Positions 36,697-45,411 of a DNA stretch of 64,000 bases are shown in pieces. The stretch is from Streptomyces sp. NBC_00659. GTDB taxonomy: Bacteria; Actinomycetota; Actinomycetes; Streptomycetales; Streptomycetaceae. The stretch covers positions 8,122,001 to 8,186,000 of the forward strand of contig NZ_CP109031.1 of NCBI RefSeq assembly GCF_036226925.1, given 5' to 3'. The first letter of the stretch is position 1, and every line of letters begins with the position of its first letter. The translations under genes were made by a program, and so were the position numbers. The notes below the pieces were generated by a model that had not been told where the DNA came from, did not search any database, and was given only the letters and a program-made list of their open reading frames with translations.

Positions 36697-37653
36697 ATGA
36701 ATGTCACCACTCTCGCCACCGGACTGAAGTTCCCCGAGGGGCCCGTCGCGCTCCCGAACGGTGACGTGCTCGTCGTCGAGGTCCTCGGCGGAAAGCTGAC
36801 CCGGGTCACCCCGGACGGCACCACCTCGGTGGTGGCCGAGCTGGGCGGCGGCCCCAACGGCGCGGCCCTGGGCCCCGACGGCCGGGTCTACGTCACCAAC
36901 AACGGCGGCATGATGGGCTTCGAGGTCGCCGGCTTCACCTGGGCCGTCGGCATAGCCCCGGACTACGTCACCGGCAGCGTCCAGGCGGTCGACCTCACGG
37001 ACGGTTCCGTGGAGACGCTCTACACCGAGTGCGACGGACAGCAGCTGCGCAGCGCCAGCGACCTGGTCTTCGACGCCCACGGCGGCTTCTACTTCACCGA
37101 CTACGGCAAGAGCGACGGGGTCACGGGCGACAAGGGACGGCTGTTCTACGCGACCGCCGACGGGACCTCGATCAAGCTGCTCACCGGCGGGATGGACGGC
37201 CCGAACGGCATCGGCCTCTCGCCCGACGGCACGCGGCTGTACGTCAACGAGACCTTCACCGCGCGCGTGTGGTGGTGGGAGATCACCGCGCCGGGCGAGA
37301 TCAAGGGCGGTCTGTCCATGGGCGGCTCCGGCGGCGGCAACTTCCTGTACACCGCGCCCGACCACACGAACTTCGACGGGCTCGGCATCGAGGCCGGCGG
37401 CAACCTCTGCGTGGCGTCGATGGTCCACACCGGCATCTCCGTGGTCAGCCCGGAGGGCGAACTGGTGGAGTTCGTCGACATCGACGTCGACAACGACCCG
37501 GGCCTGACCAACATCTGCTGGGGCGGCGAGGGCCTGCGGACCGCCTACATCACCATGGCCAGCACCGGACAGCTGGTCAAGGTGGACTGGCCGCGACCGG
37601 GCCTGTCCCTCAACTACGGCCCCACCGGCGAGCCGGAGGGCGAGCAGGCATGA
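36697..37653 (+). CDS. Cytoplasmic SMP-30/gluconolactonase-like hydrolase
   Basis: A 318-residue paralogue of the preceding protein that begins directly at the propeller (VTTLATGLKFPEGPVALPNGD) and has no export signal. It keeps the same putative metal positions: the glutamate in FPEGP, the asparagine in GPNGIGLSPDG and the aspartate in the last blade. One stretch of 111 bases (36795-36905) is identical to 35813-35923 of its neighbour, whereas the rest has diverged. It would open a lactone inside the cell, giving a hydroxy acid for the acyl-CoA synthetase. The stop overlaps the next start (ATGA). Confidence 0.92.
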   Translation: MNVTTLATGLKFPEGPVALPNGDVLVVEVLGGKLTRVTPDGTTSVVAELGGGPNGAALGPDGRVYVTNNGGMMGFEVAGFTWAVGIAPDYVTGSVQAVDLTDGSVETLYTECDGQQLRSASDLVFDAHGGFYFTDYGKSDGVTGDKGRLFYATADGTSIKLLTGGMDGPNGIGLSPDGTRLYVNETFTARVWWWEITAPGEIKGGLSMGGSGGGNFLYTAPDHTNFDGLGIEAGGNLCVASMVHTGISVVSPEGELVEFVDIDVDNDPGLTNICWGGEGLRTAYITMASTGQLVKVDWPRPGLSLNYGPTGEPEGEQA

Positions 37654-38033
37654 GCGCGGGCGTCTCCGCCCTCGCCGACCGGTTCTTCGCCGCGGTCTCC
37701 CGTGGGGATCTCGCGGAACTGGACGAGCTGTACAGCCCGGACGTGGCCGTCTGGCACAACTACGACGACGTGGAACAGACGCGCGCGGAAAGCCTGCGGC
37801 TGCTCTCCTGGCTCGCCGCCAAGGCCGGCCCGCTGCGTTACGTGGACGTGCGGCGGACGGTTCTGGACGACGGATTCGTACAGCAGCACGTCATCGAACT
37901 CGGCGGCCGGTGCGAGGGAATTCGTATGCCCGCCATGCTCCGGGTCTTCTGCGACGACCGGCGCATTCGCCGGATCGAGGAATACGTCGACCCGGGCCCG
38001 CTGAACGCGCGCCTGGCGGCCTCGGGCCATTGA
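37650..38033 (+). CDS. SnoaL/NTF2-like protein
   Basis: A 127-residue protein of the NTF2-like/SnoaL fold, a cone-shaped pocket used by cyclases, isomerases, dehydratases and small-ligand-binding proteins. The signature LADRFFAAVSRGDLAELDELYSPDVAVWHN sits at the N-terminus. The acid-base residues needed to assign a reaction cannot be identified by eye. The ATGA overlap with the lactonase gene implies they act together. Confidence 0.85.
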   Translation: MSAGVSALADRFFAAVSRGDLAELDELYSPDVAVWHNYDDVEQTRAESLRLLSWLAAKAGPLRYVDVRRTVLDDGFVQQHVIELGGRCEGIRMPAMLRVFCDDRRIRRIEEYVDPGPLNARLAASGH

Positions 38034-38116
38034 CGAGAAGGCCGGTCCGTATCCGCCCGAGGAGCGGCCGGCGGTGACCCAGCACACCATTGACGGGAAC
38101 ACCTGACCAGATTACT

Positions 38117-38134
38117 GTACCGATCAGTCGGTAC
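38117..38134. promoter_or_regulatory. Palindrome GTACCG-N6-CGGTAC (site 2)
   Basis: GTACCG-ATCAGT-CGGTAC, with the same arms and spacing as the site at 32621. It lies 68 bases before the dioxygenase-like gene; a further GTACCG half-site lies at 38144. Confidence 0.65.
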
Positions 38135-38201
38135 GGCGGATCAGTACCGGGGCGCCGGATGCCAGAACATCCGGCGCCCCGGACCAAGACGGGAGCGGTA
38201 A

Positions 38202-39320
38202 GTGGAGTCATTCACCCATCTGCGGAAAGGCACGACGCCCCGCAGGATCCACGCGGACCTCGAAGGTCTCAAGGACGACGAGCTCGGCCGTGGCGGGTTC
38301 GAGGGCCGCACGGCGCACCTCTACCGACGTCACGACCCCACCCAGTACCGCAGCGTGGGACCGCTGACCGGCGTCGACATCGCCGCGAGCGCGCTGACCC
38401 CCACCGACAAGAACGACCCGAGCGGCGCGCCACTGCTGATGTTCAGCAACGCCGACTGCCGGATCTCGCTGAGCATGCGCTCCGAGCCCATGCCGTTCTA
38501 CGTACGCAACGTCGACGGCGACGAACTGCACTTCGTGCACCAGGGCACCGGAACCTTCGTCACCGAGTTCGGCTCGCTCGCCTACCGGCCCGGCGACTAC
38601 GTGTACCTCCCCAAGGCGACCACCTACCGCCAGGTCCCCGACGAGGGCGGCAGCTGCGTCCTGGTCGTCGAGGCGGTGGACGAGTTCCGCGTCCCGCCGG
38701 CGGGCGTCCTCGGCCGGCACTTCCCCTTCGACAGCGCGCTCGTCGTGATTCCTGAGGCCGCCGTGGTCGAGGACGACGGGCGCGACGAGTACGAGGTACG
38801 GCTGTACCACTCCGGTCAGCAGACCTCGATCTTCTACCCGCACGACCCGTGCGACGCCGAAGGCTGGCGGGGCGACAACTTCCCCTTCACCTTCAACATC
38901 GACGACTACAACGTGATCACCTCCGAGAGCGTGCACCTGCCGCCCACCGTGCACCTGTTCATGCAGGCCACCGGCGTGTACGTGATGAACTTCCTGCCCA
39001 GGGCCGCCGAGAGCGTGCCGGGGACCGAGCGCTACCCGTGGTACCACCGCAACGTCGACTTCGACGAGATCGCCTTCTTCCACGGAGGCAACGTCTTCGG
39101 GATCGACCTGCCGCCCGGCATCGTCTCGCACGCCCCCCAGGGCACGCACCACGGGGCCCCGGAAAAGGCCCGCGAACGCTCCCGGCGCCGCTTCGACAGG
39201 GACACCCGGGTGGGATGGAAGATCATCGCCGTCGACACCCGGCGGCGGCTGGTGCCCAGCGAGGCGGTCCTCACCGCGGCGGCCGAAGCGGGCCCCGCAG
39301 ACCCGGAGATCCAGATATGA
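38202..39320 (+). CDS. Homogentisate 1,2-dioxygenase-like cupin
   Basis: A 372-residue bicupin of the homogentisate dioxygenase family, iron(II) enzymes that open the ring of hydroquinone-type aromatics. Shared segments are MPFYVRNVDGDELHFVHQG (about 97-115), TFNIDDYNVIT (about 230), and the probable iron site YHRNVDFDEIAFFHGG (about 280-295) followed by SHAPQGTHHG (about 308). It is shorter than classical 430-residue enzymes, matching the short actinobacterial form. No fumarylacetoacetase or maleylacetoacetate isomerase gene is nearby, so homogentisate need not be the substrate. GTG 38202; the stop overlaps the hydrolase start. Confidence 0.9.
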   Translation: MESFTHLRKGTTPRRIHADLEGLKDDELGRGGFEGRTAHLYRRHDPTQYRSVGPLTGVDIAASALTPTDKNDPSGAPLLMFSNADCRISLSMRSEPMPFYVRNVDGDELHFVHQGTGTFVTEFGSLAYRPGDYVYLPKATTYRQVPDEGGSCVLVVEAVDEFRVPPAGVLGRHFPFDSALVVIPEAAVVEDDGRDEYEVRLYHSGQQTSIFYPHDPCDAEGWRGDNFPFTFNIDDYNVITSESVHLPPTVHLFMQATGVYVMNFLPRAAESVPGTERYPWYHRNVDFDEIAFFHGGNVFGIDLPPGIVSHAPQGTHHGAPEKARERSRRRFDRDTRVGWKIIAVDTRRRLVPSEAVLTAAAEAGPADPEIQI

Positions 39321-40504
39321 GCACGGAAGCCAAGAAGCACGCCTACGACCGCATCCCCTACCTGGTGATGTTCGAGGACACCTCGGCCTACCGCGACACC
39401 TACGGCGGACCGAGCGAGATGGTCGCCCTGGAGAGCTACCTCCTGAAGCCGAAGGAGGTCGAGTCCGACACCGTCATCGTGTTCATGCACCCGATCGGCG
39501 GCGGCGCCTACCTGCCGATGATGAACGGCCTCGCCCGCGCCGGCCACCACGTCATCTACTGCGGCAGCCGCTACCGGGGCGTCGACAACGCCCTGATCAT
39601 GGAGAAGGTGGTGCAGGACCTCGGGGCGTGCGTCCGCGACGCCCGCGAGCGGCTCGGCTACGCCAAGGTCGTGCTGGCCGGCTGGAGCGGTGGCGGCTCG
39701 CTGTCGCTGTACTACCAGCAGCAGGCGCAGAACCCGACCGTCACGGCCACCCCGGCCGGCGACGGACCGGACCTGACCCGCTGTGACCTGACCCCGGCCG
39801 ACGGCATCATGCTGCTCGCGGCCCACGTCAGCAGGCACGGCACCATGACCGAGTGGCTGGACGCCTCCGTCCTGGACGAGACCGACCCCGACGTCCGCGA
39901 CCCCGAACTCGACCTGTACGACCCGAAGAACCCGAACCAGCCGCCGTACACCGCGGAGTTCGTCGAGCGCTACCGGGCCGCGCAGATCGCCCGCAACCGC
40001 AGGATCACCGCCTGGGTCAAGACGCAGCTCGCCGAACTGCGCGAATCCGGCCGCGAGTTGGAAGAGCGCGGCTTCGTGGTGCACGGCACGATGGCCGACC
40101 CGCGCTGGCTCGACCCCGCCGTCGACCCCAGCGACCGCGCCCCGGGCTGCTACCTGGGCGACCCCAAGGTCGTCAACAACGGCCCGGTCGGCCTGGCCCG
40201 GTTCAACACCCTGCGCGGCTGGCTCTCCCAGTGGAGCTACGACGACGCCAACGGCGACGGCGTGAAGTGCGCCGCTGACCTGGAGATCCCCACCCTGGTG
40301 ATCGGCAACAGCGCCGACGACGCGTGCACCCCGAGCCACACTCAGCGTCTCTTCGACGCGGTCGGCCACCCGGACAAGACCCTGCACATCGTCAAGGGCG
40401 CCACGCACTACTACGCCGGAGCGGACCAGCGTCCCCAGCTGGCCGAAGCCATCGGCGTCATCACCGGCTGGATGGCCGAGCGCGGCTTCGCCCCGTCCGC
40501 CTGA
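39317..40504 (+). CDS. Alpha/beta hydrolase
   Basis: A 395-residue alpha/beta hydrolase. The nucleophile elbow is GWSGGGS (about residues 119-125, Ser), the oxyanion segment MHPIGGG (about 56), and the catalytic histidine is in GATHYYAGA (about 363), preceded by an aspartate in IGNSADDACTP. The ATGA overlap with the dioxygenase-like gene makes it the likely hydrolase of the ring-cleavage product, analogous to meta-cleavage pathways. The family is not resolved further. Confidence 0.88.
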   Translation: MSTEAKKHAYDRIPYLVMFEDTSAYRDTYGGPSEMVALESYLLKPKEVESDTVIVFMHPIGGGAYLPMMNGLARAGHHVIYCGSRYRGVDNALIMEKVVQDLGACVRDARERLGYAKVVLAGWSGGGSLSLYYQQQAQNPTVTATPAGDGPDLTRCDLTPADGIMLLAAHVSRHGTMTEWLDASVLDETDPDVRDPELDLYDPKNPNQPPYTAEFVERYRAAQIARNRRITAWVKTQLAELRESGRELEERGFVVHGTMADPRWLDPAVDPSDRAPGCYLGDPKVVNNGPVGLARFNTLRGWLSQWSYDDANGDGVKCAADLEIPTLVIGNSADDACTPSHTQRLFDAVGHPDKTLHIVKGATHYYAGADQRPQLAEAIGVITGWMAERGFAPSA

Positions 40505-40623
40505 CCCCCGTCAGCCGTGACCGCCGCCATCAGCCCCGTCACCCGTGACCCCCGGCGCCGTCAGCCCCGTACCCCACCGACCGCACACCCCGCGTGTCCC
40601 GGTCGTCCCCGAAAAGGTCTCCC

Positions 40624-41832
40624 ATGCCCGAAGCAGTAATCGTCGAGGCGGTCCGCACCGCCTCGGGCAAGCGCCACGGCTCCCTGTCCGGCTGGCACCC
40701 CGCGGAGCTCGCCGCGCAGACCCTGATCGCGCTCCAGGAGCGCAGCGGCATCGACCCCGCCATCATCGATGACGTGATCATGGGCTGCGTCACCCAGAAC
40801 GGTCCCCAGAGCACCAACGTCGGCCGGACCGCCGTCCTGGCCGCGGGCTGGCCCGAGACCGTGCCCGCCACGACCATCGACCGGCAGTGCGGCTCCTCCC
40901 AGCAGGCCGTCCACTTCGCCGCCCAGGCGATCATGGCCGGCACCTGCGACGTGGTCGTCGCGGCCGGCCTGGAGTGCATGTCCACCGTGCCGATGTTCTC
41001 CAACGCCCCCGGCGGCGACATCCGCGCCGTCTACGGAGAGGCCGCGCACCAGCGCTACGCCGACCGCGAGGCGTACGGAGCCAGCGGTCTCGTCCCGCAG
41101 GGCATCTCCGCCGAGCTCGTGGTCGACCGGTGGAAGCTGACCCGCGAGGAACTGGACGCCTACGGGCTGCAGAGTCACCAGCGCGCCGCCGCCGCCCGCG
41201 ACGAAGGCCGCTTCGACCGGGAGATCGTCCCGGTGCAGCGCAGGGTGCGCGACCGCGAGACCGGCGAGGTCACCGAGCCCGGCGACACCCTGCTCGCCGA
41301 CGAGTGCATCCGCGACACCTCCGCCGAGGCACTGGCCGGCCTCAAGCCCTCCTTCGTCCCCGAGGGGCGCGTGACCGCGGGCAACTCCTCGCAGATCGTC
41401 GACGGCGCGGCCGCCGTCCTGATCATGAGCGCGGACAAGGCACGCGAGCTGGGCCTGCGCCCCCGCGCGGTCATCCGCCACATGACCGTGACCGGCTCGG
41501 ACCCGGTGGAGATGCTGACCGGCCCGATCCCGGCGACCCAGCGGGTCCTCGCGCGGTCCGGTATGAGCCTGGACGACATCGACCTCTTCGAGGTCAACGA
41601 GGCCTTCGCCTCCGTCGTCCTCGCCTGGCAGCGAGAACTGGGCGCCGACCCGGCCAAGGTCAACGTCAACGGCGGCGGCATCTCGCTGGGTCACCCCCTC
41701 GGTGCCTCCGGCGCCAAGCTGATGGTCACCATGCTGCACGAACTGGAGCGCACCGGCGGCCGGTTCGGCCTCCAGACCATGTGCGAGGGCGGCGGCATGG
41801 CCAACGCCACCGTCATCGAGAGGCTGTCGTGA
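40624..41832 (+). CDS. Acetyl-CoA acyltransferase (thiolase)
   Basis: A 402-residue thiolase with the nucleophilic cysteine in DRQCGSSQQA (about residue 92), GGGISLGHPLGASGA with the catalytic histidine (about 357) and TMCEGGGMANA with the second cysteine (about 388). It begins a tightly packed gene set (thiolase, SDR, acyl-CoA dehydrogenase, crotonase, SDR, acyl-CoA dehydrogenase, kinase) that makes up a full beta-oxidation cycle. ATG 40624 has AAGG 7 bases upstream; the stop overlaps the SDR by GTGA. Confidence 0.94.
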   Translation: MPEAVIVEAVRTASGKRHGSLSGWHPAELAAQTLIALQERSGIDPAIIDDVIMGCVTQNGPQSTNVGRTAVLAAGWPETVPATTIDRQCGSSQQAVHFAAQAIMAGTCDVVVAAGLECMSTVPMFSNAPGGDIRAVYGEAAHQRYADREAYGASGLVPQGISAELVVDRWKLTREELDAYGLQSHQRAAAARDEGRFDREIVPVQRRVRDRETGEVTEPGDTLLADECIRDTSAEALAGLKPSFVPEGRVTAGNSSQIVDGAAAVLIMSADKARELGLRPRAVIRHMTVTGSDPVEMLTGPIPATQRVLARSGMSLDDIDLFEVNEAFASVVLAWQRELGADPAKVNVNGGGISLGHPLGASGAKLMVTMLHELERTGGRFGLQTMCEGGGMANATVIERLS

Positions 41833-42590
41833 CCCCGGGGGCCCACGTCATCGACCTGAGCGGCAAGGTCGCCGTCGTGACCGGGGCCTCCAGCGGACTC
41901 GGACGCCGGTTCGCCCTGACACTGGCTGCGGCCGGAGCGACCGTGGTCGCGGCGGCCCGCCGCACCGACCTCCTGGAGTCGCTGGCCGCCGAGGACGACC
42001 GGATCGTGGCCCACCGGTGCGACATCACCGACGAGGACGACTGCGCGGCCCTGATCGCCCGCGCCGAGCAGCTCGGCGGCGTGGACATCCTGGTCAACAA
42101 CGCCGGCTGGGCCGACGCGCTGCCCGCACTGGAGCAGCCCGTCGCCTCGTTCCGCAAGACCCTCGACATCGATGTGACCGCGCTGTTCCAGCTCAGCGTG
42201 CTCGCCGCGAAGTCCATGACGGAGCGCGGCGGCGGGGCGATCGTCAACATCGCCTCCGTCCTCGGGCTCGTCGCCTCGGCCCCCGTCCCCCAGTCGGCCT
42301 ACGGCGCCGCGAAGGGGGCCGTCATCAGCCTCACCCGGCATCTGGCCGCCGAATGGGCCCCTTCCGGGGTACGCGTCAACGCCATCGCGCCGGGCTGGTT
42401 CCCCAGCGAACTGACCGCCGAGATGCTGGCCGACGAGTCGGCGAGCCGCTGGATCAGGCGCAACACCCCCATGGGCCGCCCCGGGCGGCCCGAAGAGCTC
42501 GACGGAGCACTGCTGCTTCTCGCCGGCCCCGGCGGAAGCTTCATCACCGGACAGACCCTCGCGGTCGACGGCGGATGGACCGCACGATGA
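41829..42590 (+). CDS. SDR-family oxidoreductase
   Basis: A 253-residue classical short-chain dehydrogenase with the cofactor motif TGASSGLG (about 18-25), NNAG (about 95), and catalytic Ser in NIASVLGL and Tyr-Lys in YGAAK (about 158-162). The cofactor is probably NAD(H) or NADP(H). It overlaps the thiolase gene by GTGA and would handle a 3-hydroxyacyl-CoA or an alcohol intermediate of the same pathway. Confidence 0.92.
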   Translation: MTPGAHVIDLSGKVAVVTGASSGLGRRFALTLAAAGATVVAAARRTDLLESLAAEDDRIVAHRCDITDEDDCAALIARAEQLGGVDILVNNAGWADALPALEQPVASFRKTLDIDVTALFQLSVLAAKSMTERGGGAIVNIASVLGLVASAPVPQSAYGAAKGAVISLTRHLAAEWAPSGVRVNAIAPGWFPSELTAEMLADESASRWIRRNTPMGRPGRPEELDGALLLLAGPGGSFITGQTLAVDGGWTAR

Positions 42591-42605
42591 GAGAGGAGGC
42601 ACGCG

Positions 42606-43781
42606 ATGGCTGTGCACCGTGATCTGTTCGACGACACCCACGAGGACTTCCGCAGCAGTTTCCGGGCCTTCGTCAAGGCCGAGATCGTCCCGAACCACGA
42701 GAAGTGGGAGGCGGCCGGCCGCGTCGACAAGTCCATGTTCCTGGCCGCCGGAGCCCAGGGCTTCCTGGGCATGGCCGTGCCGGAGGAGTACGGCGGCCTC
42801 GGCGTCGACGACTTCCGCTACAACGTGATCATCTCCGAGGAGCTGCAACGGGCCAACGTCATCGGCTCGGGCATGTGCATCACGCTCCACAACGACATCG
42901 TGCTGCCGTACCTGCTCGGCGCGACCAACGAGGAGCAGCGGGCCCGCTGGCTGCCCGGCTTCGTCACCGGCGAGATCATGGGCGCGATCTCCATGACCGA
43001 GCCCGGCACCGGATCGGACCTGGCCTCCGTCCGTACGACCGCGATCCGCGAGGGTGACACCTACGTCGTCAACGGCTCCAAGACGTTCGTCACCAACGGC
43101 CTCAACTGCGACCTGGTCATCGTGGCCGCCAAGACGAACCCCGAGGAACGCCACCGTGGCCTCAGCCTGATCGTCGTGGAGGACGGCACCCCCGGCTTCG
43201 CCCGGGGACGCCATCTGAAGAAGATCGGACTGCGCAGCCAGGACACCGCGGAGCTGTTCTTCGACGACGCCCGGGTGCCGGCCGCGAACCTGCTCGGCGA
43301 GCCGGGGTCGGGCTTCCCCACCCTGATGGCGAACCTGGCCCAGGAGCGCATGGCGCTGTCGGTCTCGGCGATCACCGGCGCCCGTGCCGTCCTGGACTGG
43401 ACGATGGACTACTGCCGGGAGCGGGAGGCCTTCGGACAGCGGCTGTCCTCCTTCCAGAACACCAAGTTCGAGCTGGCCGAGATGCTCACCGCCACCGAGG
43501 TCGCCCAGGTCTACGTGGACTACCTCGTCCGCCGTCACCTGGACGGGGTGCTGGACGCCGAGGACGCCGCCAAGGCCAAGTGGTGGACGACCGAACTCCA
43601 GCAGGACGTGGTCAACCGCTGTCTCCAACTGCACGGCGGTTACGGCTTCATGGAGGAGTACCCGGTCGCCAGGGCGTTCCTGGACGCACGGGTGCAGACC
43701 ATCTACGCCGGCACGAACGAGATCATGAAGGAGATCATCGGCCGGTCCATCGACGCACCCGCGAAGCGGGCCGCCCGATGA
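42606..43781 (+). CDS. Acyl-CoA dehydrogenase (LCAD-like)
   Basis: A 391-residue flavoprotein that forms the 2,3 double bond of acyl-CoA. FAD-binding motifs are present, such as AISMTEPGTGSDLAS (about 126-140). The C-terminal segment reads IYAGTNEIMKEI; the medium-chain enzymes carry their catalytic glutamate in IYEG, whereas LCAD and isovaleryl-type enzymes place it in another helix, so this is the LCAD-like subgroup. GAGAGGAGG precedes the ATG; the stop overlaps the crotonase gene by ATGA. Confidence 0.93.
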   Translation: MAVHRDLFDDTHEDFRSSFRAFVKAEIVPNHEKWEAAGRVDKSMFLAAGAQGFLGMAVPEEYGGLGVDDFRYNVIISEELQRANVIGSGMCITLHNDIVLPYLLGATNEEQRARWLPGFVTGEIMGAISMTEPGTGSDLASVRTTAIREGDTYVVNGSKTFVTNGLNCDLVIVAAKTNPEERHRGLSLIVVEDGTPGFARGRHLKKIGLRSQDTAELFFDDARVPAANLLGEPGSGFPTLMANLAQERMALSVSAITGARAVLDWTMDYCREREAFGQRLSSFQNTKFELAEMLTATEVAQVYVDYLVRRHLDGVLDAEDAAKAKWWTTELQQDVVNRCLQLHGGYGFMEEYPVARAFLDARVQTIYAGTNEIMKEIIGRSIDAPAKRAAR

Positions 43782-44524
43782 GCGTCGACTGCGAGACGCG
43801 GGACGGCGTCGCCACGATCACCCTGAACCGGCCGGGCAAGCTCAACGCCATGACCGACACGATGTGGAGCGCGCTGGAGGCGCTGCTCGCCGAGCTGTCG
43901 GCCGATCCCGCCACCCGCGCGGTGGTGGTCACCGGAGCCGACGGGGCGTTCTGCGGCGGCTCGGACGTCGAGGGACTGCTCGACGACCTCGACGTCCTGC
44001 CCGACCGGATCCGGGTCTCGAACCGCTGTGTCCTCGCCCTGCACGAGGCGCCGTTCCCGACGATCGCCATGGTCGACGGGATCGCCGCGGGCGCGGGCGT
44101 CAACCTCGCGCTGGCCTGCGACTTCGTGGTGGCCAGCGACCGGTCCCGCTTCCTCCAGCTGTTCATCCGGCGCGGGCTGTCCCTGGACAGCGGCGGCAGC
44201 TGGCTGCTTCCCCGTCTGGTGGGGGAGCGCCGGGCGCGCCAACTGGCCTTCCTCGGCGACTCGTTGGACGCGGCCACCGCGCTGGACTGGGGAATGATCA
44301 CCTCCGTGGCGCCGCCGGAGGAACTGGCCGCAGAGGTGGACGCCCTCACCGGCCGTCTTCGCAAGCTGTCGCCCTCGGCTCTGGCCGGCACCAAGTCGCT
44401 GCTCAACAACGCCTGGGGGACCACTCTCGCCGAGGCACTCGAAGCCGAGATCGCCAACCAGGTCGCGGTGATCGCCTCTCCCGAGGCACAGGCGGCGATC
44501 GCCGCGTTCGTCCGCAGACCCTGA
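43778..44524 (+). CDS. Enoyl-CoA hydratase/isomerase family protein
   Basis: A 248-residue crotonase. The oxyanion-hole segments are AFCGGSDVEGL (about 62) and AGAGVNLALACD (about 107). At the active site it has GLSLDSGGSWLLPRLVG, with an aspartate and without the first hydratase glutamate. That pattern is typical of PaaG-type isomerases rather than hydratases, so double-bond shifting is more likely than hydration. It follows the acyl-CoA dehydrogenase by ATGA overlap. Confidence 0.9.
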   Translation: MSVDCETRDGVATITLNRPGKLNAMTDTMWSALEALLAELSADPATRAVVVTGADGAFCGGSDVEGLLDDLDVLPDRIRVSNRCVLALHEAPFPTIAMVDGIAAGAGVNLALACDFVVASDRSRFLQLFIRRGLSLDSGGSWLLPRLVGERRARQLAFLGDSLDAATALDWGMITSVAPPEELAAEVDALTGRLRKLSPSALAGTKSLLNNAWGTTLAEALEAEIANQVAVIASPEAQAAIAAFVRRP

Positions 44525-44589
44525 CCGGACACCGGCCCGGCACGAGCCCGGCCGCACCCCCGCACCGCACACGAACCAAGGAGTCAACG

Positions 44590-45366
44590 ATGGAACTGGC
44601 AGGCAGCTCGGCGATCGTCACCGGCGGAGGCTCCGGACTGGGAGAGGCCACCAGCCGCCTCCTCGCCGCCAAGGGCCTCAAGGTGACCGTCCTCGACCTC
44701 GATGAGGTCGGCGGCAAGCGGGTCGCCGACGACATCGGCGGCCGGTTCATCGCCGCGAACGTCACCGACCCCGACCAGGTCATCGCCGCCGTCGACGCCG
44801 CCGCGGCCGACGCCCCGCTGCGCGTCGTCGTCAACTGCGCGGGCATCCCGAGCCTCGCCCGCACCGTCGGCAAGGACGGCTCGTACGGCTCCGCCCACGA
44901 CCTCGACGCCTTCCGCAAGGTCGTCGAGGTCAACCTGATCGGCACCTTCAACGTCGTGCGCCTCGCCGCGACCGCGATGTCCCGCAACGAGCCCGACGCC
45001 GACGGCGCGCGCGGCGCGATCGTCAACACGACCTCGGTCGCCGCGTTCGACGGCCAGATCGGCCAGGTCGCCTACAGCGCCTCCAAGGGCGGCGTCGTCG
45101 GACTCACCCTGCCGCTCGCCCGTGACCTCGGTGTCGTCGGCGTCCGGGTGAACACCATCGCGCCCGGACTGATCGAGACGCCGATCTACGAGACGGTCCC
45201 GAACCCGGCCGAGTTCAAGGCCAAGCTCGCCAAGGACGTCGTCTTCCCGCGCCGGCTCGGCCAGGCCGACGAATTCGCCAGCCTCGCTTGGGAGTTGCTC
45301 TCCAACAGCTACATGAACGGTGAAGTGATCCGGATCGACGGAGGTGTCCGCCTTCCCCCCAGGTGA
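44590..45366 (+). CDS. 3-hydroxyacyl-CoA dehydrogenase type 2-like SDR
   Basis: A 258-residue SDR with TGGGSGLG (about 12-19), the NCAGIPS segment and catalytic YSASK (about 162-166). The alignment pattern, with LARDLGVVGVRVNTIAPGLIETP and FPRRLG, is that of the HSD17B10-type 3-hydroxyacyl-CoA dehydrogenases, which oxidise (S)-3-hydroxyacyl-CoA with NAD+. It is the likely third step of the beta-oxidation cycle encoded here. AAGGAG lies 10 bases upstream of the ATG. Confidence 0.92.
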   Translation: MELAGSSAIVTGGGSGLGEATSRLLAAKGLKVTVLDLDEVGGKRVADDIGGRFIAANVTDPDQVIAAVDAAAADAPLRVVVNCAGIPSLARTVGKDGSYGSAHDLDAFRKVVEVNLIGTFNVVRLAATAMSRNEPDADGARGAIVNTTSVAAFDGQIGQVAYSASKGGVVGLTLPLARDLGVVGVRVNTIAPGLIETPIYETVPNPAEFKAKLAKDVVFPRRLGQADEFASLAWELLSNSYMNGEVIRIDGGVRLPPR

Positions 45367-45411
45367 ACGACGCACCGCCCTGCCCGTCCGCTGCTGTCAG
45401 GAATGAAGCCC

